From the NCBI RefSeq assembly GCF_014651035.1, contig NZ_BMWC01000001.1:1147581-1211580 (forward strand): a DNA stretch of 64,000 bases, read 5' to 3'. Shown one piece after another: positions 60,426 through 64,000 of this stretch (its first letter is position 1; the number at the start of each line of letters is the position of its first letter). This DNA is from Streptomyces lomondensis (GTDB lineage Bacteria > Actinomycetota > Actinomycetes > Streptomycetales > Streptomycetaceae). The notes beneath the pieces are model-generated. The model had not been told where the DNA came from. It worked only from the letters and a program-made list of their open reading frames with translations, and ran no database searches. The position numbers and the translations under genes were made by a program.

Positions 60426-61775
60426 ATGGCGGAGACCACGGGCGGGGGGCCGGGCGACGGCGCCGCCGAGGTGCTCGACCGTCCGCTGCCCGACGGCGTG
60501 CGCCGCAGGGTCGTCCAGATCGTCTCCGACGGCTTCGGCTCGCTGACGGTCGGCGAGCTGCCCGCGCAGCTCAGGCAGTACGCCCGGTTCGCCCCGAACC
60601 GCCGGGCCAAGTTCGCCGGCAACGCCATGGCCGCGGCGCTGGAGACCGACCCGCTGTTCCGGCAGCGCATCGGGGAGAAGCTCAGAGAGACCCAGCCGGA
60701 ACTGACCGGCGCCCTCGACTCAGGCTCCCCGCCCCCGGCCGCGGACCCGCTCGACGTGGCGGCCGCGGCCTATGTACTGCGGCCGCCCGGCTGGGTGAAG
60801 CTGGTGACCGCCGCCGGCGAGGAGGCCCAGCGGGCCGACGCCGAGCGCGTCGACGAGGAGAACCGGGCCGAGCTGGAGCGGCTGCGCGCCGAACTCGCCC
60901 GGGCCCGTGAGCACACCAAGGCCGAGACCGAGCGGCTGCGCACGGAGCTGGAATCGGCCAAGAAGGAAGCCGAGTCGCTGCACCGCAAGCTCCGCGCCGC
61001 CCTCAGCGACGTCAAGCGCGGCGAGGCCGCCCTGCGCAAGGCGCACGGCGAGATCGAGGCCGTCCGCGCCGAGGGGCACGCCCAGGTGTCCGCGGCCGAG
61101 AGCGAGACCCGGCGGCTCAAGTCCCGGCTGGGCGAGACCGAGGCCGCCCTGGAGGCCGCGCGCCGGGCCGCCCGCGAGGGCCGCAGCGTCGAGGACATGC
61201 GGGTACGGCTGCTGCTGGACACCCTGCTGGACGCGACCCAGGGACTCCGCCGCGAACTGGCCCTGCCGCCGGTGTCGGTACGGCCCGCCGAGACCGTCGA
61301 CGCCGTCGAGCCGGGCCGGATGACCCCCAAGGACATCGCCGCCCGCGCCCTGTCCGAGAACGACCCGCAGGTCCTCGACCAGCTGCTCGCGCTCCCGCAG
61401 GCCCACCTCGTCGTCGACGGCTACAACGTCACCAAGACCGGCTATCCGCAGATGCCGCTGGAGAAGCAGCGCCTCAGGCTGCTCGGGCAGCTCTCCCAAC
61501 TGGCCGCGCAGAGCGGCGCCGAGGTGACCTGCGTCTTCGACGGGGCCGAACTGGCCGCTCCGGTGCTGCTCGCGCCCCCGCGCGGGGTCCGCGTGCTGTT
61601 CTCGAAGCCGGGTGTCACCGCCGACGAGCTCATCCGCCAGCTGGTGCGCGCCGAACCTCCGGGCCGCCCGGTCATCGTGGCGTCCACCGACCGCGAGGTC
61701 GCCGACGGAGTGGCCCGCGCGGGCGCCCGCCCCGTGGCCTCGGCGATGCTCCTCAAGCGCCTTTCGCGGGGCTAG
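60426..61775 (+). CDS. NYN-domain (YacP-like) protein with coiled coil
   Basis: A 449-residue protein. Residues 15-130 form a helical domain (RRRVVQIVSDGFGSLTVGEL start), then a long Glu/Arg-rich coiled coil (about 140-260), and a C-terminal NYN domain from about 315: HLVVDGYNVTKTGYPQMPLE, VTCVFDGAEL and IVASTDREVADGVARAGARP carry the Asp residues of a PIN-like metal site. NYN/YacP proteins are RNases that process or decay RNA; the coiled coil suggests oligomers or ribosome contact. The ATG follows GTGTGACGG, a poor site. It lies just after a zinc-ribbon gene. Confidence 0.88.
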   Translation: MAETTGGGPGDGAAEVLDRPLPDGVRRRVVQIVSDGFGSLTVGELPAQLRQYARFAPNRRAKFAGNAMAAALETDPLFRQRIGEKLRETQPELTGALDSGSPPPAADPLDVAAAAYVLRPPGWVKLVTAAGEEAQRADAERVDEENRAELERLRAELARAREHTKAETERLRTELESAKKEAESLHRKLRAALSDVKRGEAALRKAHGEIEAVRAEGHAQVSAAESETRRLKSRLGETEAALEAARRAAREGRSVEDMRVRLLLDTLLDATQGLRRELALPPVSVRPAETVDAVEPGRMTPKDIAARALSENDPQVLDQLLALPQAHLVVDGYNVTKTGYPQMPLEKQRLRLLGQLSQLAAQSGAEVTCVFDGAELAAPVLLAPPRGVRVLFSKPGVTADELIRQLVRAEPPGRPVIVASTDREVADGVARAGARPVASAMLLKRLSRG

Positions 61776-61950
61776 GCGACGTACGGCCGTTCTGCAACTT
61801 CCGGGCGTGATGCCCGAATTAGTGGGACCTGTGAGCCACGTTAAGTCAAGTGGGTCTCACCCCCTGTGAGTCCAGATGAAAAGATGGTCTACCGTGACGC
61901 AAATTTTCAGCTGAGGATTTGAACTGATCACAGGAAGGTCACTAGGGTCA

Positions 61951-62004
61951 GGCCCCGAACCTCCGCTCGGGTGATCACTCATCGGGAGAGACGGCGGAGG
62001 GGCC
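61951..62004 (+). promoter_or_regulatory. Structured 5' leader before the first NlpC/P60 gene
   Basis: GGCC (61951) pairs with GGCC (62001) and CCTCCGC (61960) with GCGGAGG (61994), which makes a composite stem of eleven pairs enclosing about 27 bases. TGATCAC occurs both inside this loop (61972) and 25 bases before the stem (61926), and the AAGGAG ribosome binding site follows at once. It looks like a regulatory RNA or attenuator. It does not resemble the ydaO (c-di-AMP) aptamer that I know for other Streptomyces cell-wall hydrolase genes. Confidence 0.55.
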
Positions 62005-62022
62005 AGAAGGAGCTTTTCACCC

Positions 62023-63063
62023 GTGGCGTCCCACCGTCGTCCGAAGCAGCCGAGCCGCGCACGTGTGACCGTGCTGACCACCGCCGCCGCCGCTGCCGTC
62101 GCCTTCAGCTCGCAGGCCGCCAACGCCGCCCCCAGCGAGAAGCCGAGCAAGGACGAGGTCAAGGCCAAGGTCGACAAGCTCTACGAGGAGGCCGAGCAGG
62201 CCACCGAGAAGTACAACGGGGCCAAGGAGAAGCAGGAGAAGCTCCAGAAGGAGATCTCCACCATCCAGGACAACGTCGCCCGCGGCCAGGAGGAGCTCAA
62301 CGAGCTGCGCGACAGCCTGGGCCTCGCCGCCGCGTCGCAGTACCGCACCGGCTCCATCGACCCCTCGGTGCAGCTCTTCCTCTCCTCGGACCCGGACGAC
62401 TACCTCGACAAGGCCTCCACGCTCGACCAGTTGAGCAGCCAGCAGGTCGAGGCGCTGAAGAAGGTCCAGGAGAAGCAGCGCGAACTCGCCCAGGAGCGCG
62501 CCGAGGCCTCCGAGAAGCTCAAGGACCTCGCCTCCACCCGCGCCGAACTCGGCAAGAAGAAGAAGGAAGTCCAGGGCAAGCTCGCCTCCGCGCAGAAGCT
62601 GCTCAACAGCCTCTCCGCCGCCGAGAAGGCCAAGCTGGCCGAGGAACAGAACCGCGCCAGCCGGGCCAGCGAGCGCGACGCCCTCACCGCCGACGTCCCG
62701 CCCGGCTCCGGCCGCGCCGCCGCCGCCTTCGCCTTCGCCCAGAGCCAGCTCGGCAAGCCGTACGTCTACGGCGCCACCGGCATGAGCTCCTACGACTGCT
62801 CCGGCCTCACCTCCCGGGCCTACGCGGCCGCCGGCGTGCAGATCCCGCGCACCTCCGAGGCGCAGACCACGATCGGCACCAAGATCTACTCGGTCAGCCA
62901 GCTCAAGGTCGGCGACCTGGTCTTCTTCTTCAACGACCTGCACCACGTCGGCCTCTACGCCGGCAACGGGCAGATCATCCACGCCCCGCGCACCGGCACG
63001 GTCGTCCGCTACGAGTCGATGGACACCATCGGCGGCCCCTTCATGTTCGGCGTCCGGGTCTGA
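62023..63063 (+). CDS. NlpC/P60-family peptidoglycan hydrolase with coiled coil
   Basis: A 346-residue exported endopeptidase that cuts stem peptides of peptidoglycan. Signal peptide 1-35 (ending SQAANAAPS), coiled coil 45-220 rich in Lys/Glu, then the NlpC/P60 domain: catalytic Cys259 in YDCSGLTSRAY, and His308 in HHVGLYAGNGQ, with a downstream polar residue near IIHAPRTG. Start is GTG at 62023 behind AGAAGGAGC, directly after the structured leader. The coiled coil probably acts as an autoinhibitory or partner-binding arm, as in RipA-like or FtsEX-controlled hydrolases. A paralogue follows. Confidence 0.94.
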   Translation: MASHRRPKQPSRARVTVLTTAAAAAVAFSSQAANAAPSEKPSKDEVKAKVDKLYEEAEQATEKYNGAKEKQEKLQKEISTIQDNVARGQEELNELRDSLGLAAASQYRTGSIDPSVQLFLSSDPDDYLDKASTLDQLSSQQVEALKKVQEKQRELAQERAEASEKLKDLASTRAELGKKKKEVQGKLASAQKLLNSLSAAEKAKLAEEQNRASRASERDALTADVPPGSGRAAAAFAFAQSQLGKPYVYGATGMSSYDCSGLTSRAYAAAGVQIPRTSEAQTTIGTKIYSVSQLKVGDLVFFFNDLHHVGLYAGNGQIIHAPRTGTVVRYESMDTIGGPFMFGVRV

Positions 63064-63141
63064 CCTCCGCTCCCCGGCGTCTCCAAGATCAGCACGCCGT
63101 ATCCGCCGTTCGGGCGAATCGCGGCAGCTCCGAGTGAGCCC

Positions 63142-63177
63142 ACGCCCCGCCAGTGACCTGCGTCACTGGCGGGGCGT
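63142..63177 (+). terminator. Long perfect hairpin between the two NlpC/P60 genes
   Basis: ACGCCCCGCCAGTGAC and GTCACTGGCGGGGCGT form a perfect 16-base stem with a CTGC loop, 78 bases after the stop. It reads as a terminator. The top GTGACCTGCGTCAC also fits the GTG-n6-GnCAC pattern of Streptomyces Crp sites. Confidence 0.6.
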
Positions 63178-63273
63178 CGTGCCGCATACCCACGGATGGT
63201 CGTTGGCGGCCCCCTGCCGCAGGGCTACTGTCTGCCGCGTTCCAGTCCGCCAGCGGAAGGAGAGCGGCTTCCC

Positions 63274-64000
63274 GTGGGGTCCCATCAACGCCTTGCACCG
63301 TCCGGGTTCGACCGGGGCGCCGGTGTCGCGGTCAGCCTCCTGTCCGTCGCGGCCGCCGCCCTGGGCGCGGTACCGGTCGCCGCCGCACCGCACGACGACA
63401 CCCGGGCCAGGGTGGACCGGCTCTACACGCAGGCCGAGAAGGCGACCGAGGCCTACAACGAGGCCGACGAGCGCGCCGACGCACTGCGCGAGGAGGTCGG
63501 CACCGCCCGGGACCGGATCGCCCGGCAGCAGCAGCGCATCAACACCATGCGGGACTCGCTCGGTTCGCTCGCCGGCGCCCAGTACCGCTCGGGCGGCATC
63601 GACCCGGCCCTCGCCCTGCTGTTCGCCGACGACCCGGACGACTACCTCGACAAGGCCTCCCGGCTGGACCGCATCACCGCCCACCAGGCCGGCGAGCTGA
63701 AGGAGCTCCAGGACGCCATGCGCGAACTCGCCCAGGACCGTGAGGAAGCCGCCGGCAAGCTGCGCGAACTGGAGAGGAGCCGCAAGGCCGTCGCCGCCCA
63801 CAAGAAGACCGTCGAGCGGAAGCTCGCCGCGGCCCGGCGGCTGCTCAACTCCCTGCCGGACGCCGAGCGCGAGGCCTACGCCCGCGCCTCCCGCTCCGGC
63901 CGCACCGGCATGCCCGACCTCGGAAGCGCCACCGCCGCCTCGGGCCGCGGGGCCGCCGCCGTCGCCGCCGCCCGCAGCGCGCTCGGCAGGCCCTACGTCT
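63274..64000 (+). CDS. NlpC/P60-family peptidoglycan hydrolase, partial
   Basis: The first 242 residues of a paralogue of the preceding protein; the frame runs off the right edge. Signal region (MGSHQRLAPSGFDRG then VAVSLLSVAAAALGAVPVAA), coiled coil from about residue 50, with shared blocks such as YRSGGIDPALALLFADDPDD and YLDKASRLD against the first copy, and the beginning of the hydrolase domain (AAVAAARSALGRPYV). The catalytic Cys and His lie beyond the window. GTG start behind GGAAGGAGAG. More Arg-rich than its neighbour; the two probably arose by tandem duplication. Confidence 0.9.
   Translation, partial: MGSHQRLAPSGFDRGAGVAVSLLSVAAAALGAVPVAAAPHDDTRARVDRLYTQAEKATEAYNEADERADALREEVGTARDRIARQQQRINTMRDSLGSLAGAQYRSGGIDPALALLFADDPDDYLDKASRLDRITAHQAGELKELQDAMRELAQDREEAAGKLRELERSRKAVAAHKKTVERKLAAARRLLNSLPDAEREAYARASRSGRTGMPDLGSATAASGRGAAAVAAARSALGRPYV

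Noticed and set aside
61860..62020. ydaO-type c-di-AMP riboswitch before the NlpC/P60 gene
   Set aside because: The conserved ydaO segments I know are not found; it is kept only as an unassigned structured leader.

Overview
The window looks like a chromosomal segment of a Streptomyces species. It has very high G+C, many GTG starts, purine-rich ribosome binding sites and ATGA/GTGA stop-start overlaps. It carries the actinobacterial qcrCAB and ctaCDEF respiratory genes, a homodimeric pyruvate dehydrogenase E1, an actinobacterial SAM-IV-type leader and DUF3043/PspAA proteins. No rRNA, tRNA, CRISPR array, prophage or insertion sequence was recognised. The window starts inside a CvpA-domain membrane protein gene and ends inside a second NlpC/P60 hydrolase gene.

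Layout. About 0-3.3 kb: CvpA/MarP-like 5' end, peptidoglycan-recognition amidase with a small exported peptide, a DUF4240 protein and a WYL regulator. 3.3-12.4 kb (minus strand): aceE, a FadR-type GntR regulator, the 2-oxoacid dehydrogenase E2 (sucB type), lpdA and pepA, which form a central carbon block. 12.7-19.3 kb (plus strand): five genes that match, part for part, the fungal galactosaminogalactan and bacterial Pel machinery: an exported Agd3-like (CE18) deacetylase, a PelF-like GT4 glycosyltransferase, a polytopic membrane protein, a spherulin-4/Sph3-like (GH135) protein and a GH114 endo-galactosaminidase lipoprotein. The last four overlap by 4 bp each. This is the most interesting system in the window.

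19.3-25.8 kb: late cobalamin genes cobS, cobT and a cobU with an extra metallo-beta-lactamase-like half. They are interspersed with membrane proteins, a methyltransferase and a locus of gene remnants, including a collapsed subtilase. 26-34.4 kb: small proteins, a methyltransferase with an apparent CTG start, DUF3043, PspA/PspAA, a NarL-type two-component system and an RND-family transporter. 34.5-41.3 kb: nadA diverging from erpA (an Fe-S enzyme beside an Fe-S carrier), a large acidic membrane-anchored protein, a PfkB-family kinase and a cysteine desulfurase fused to TusA.

41.5-50.8 kb: the aerobic respiratory chain, ctaC-ctaD-ctaF, an L,D-transpeptidase, a receiver-like protein, ctaE and qcrC-qcrA-qcrB. 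51-59 kb: trpD, a class V aminotransferase behind a SAM-IV riboswitch, glycerate kinase, an SLC13 permease, an OmpR-type two-component system and a small exported protein. 59-64 kb: a stand-alone RAM-domain protein coupled to a rhomboid protease, a zinc-ribbon protein, an NYN-domain protein and two tandem NlpC/P60 hydrolases, the first behind a structured leader.

A family of short GC-rich intergenic repeats recurs at least eight times between genes. All functional calls are from reading translations and motifs; no database search was run.
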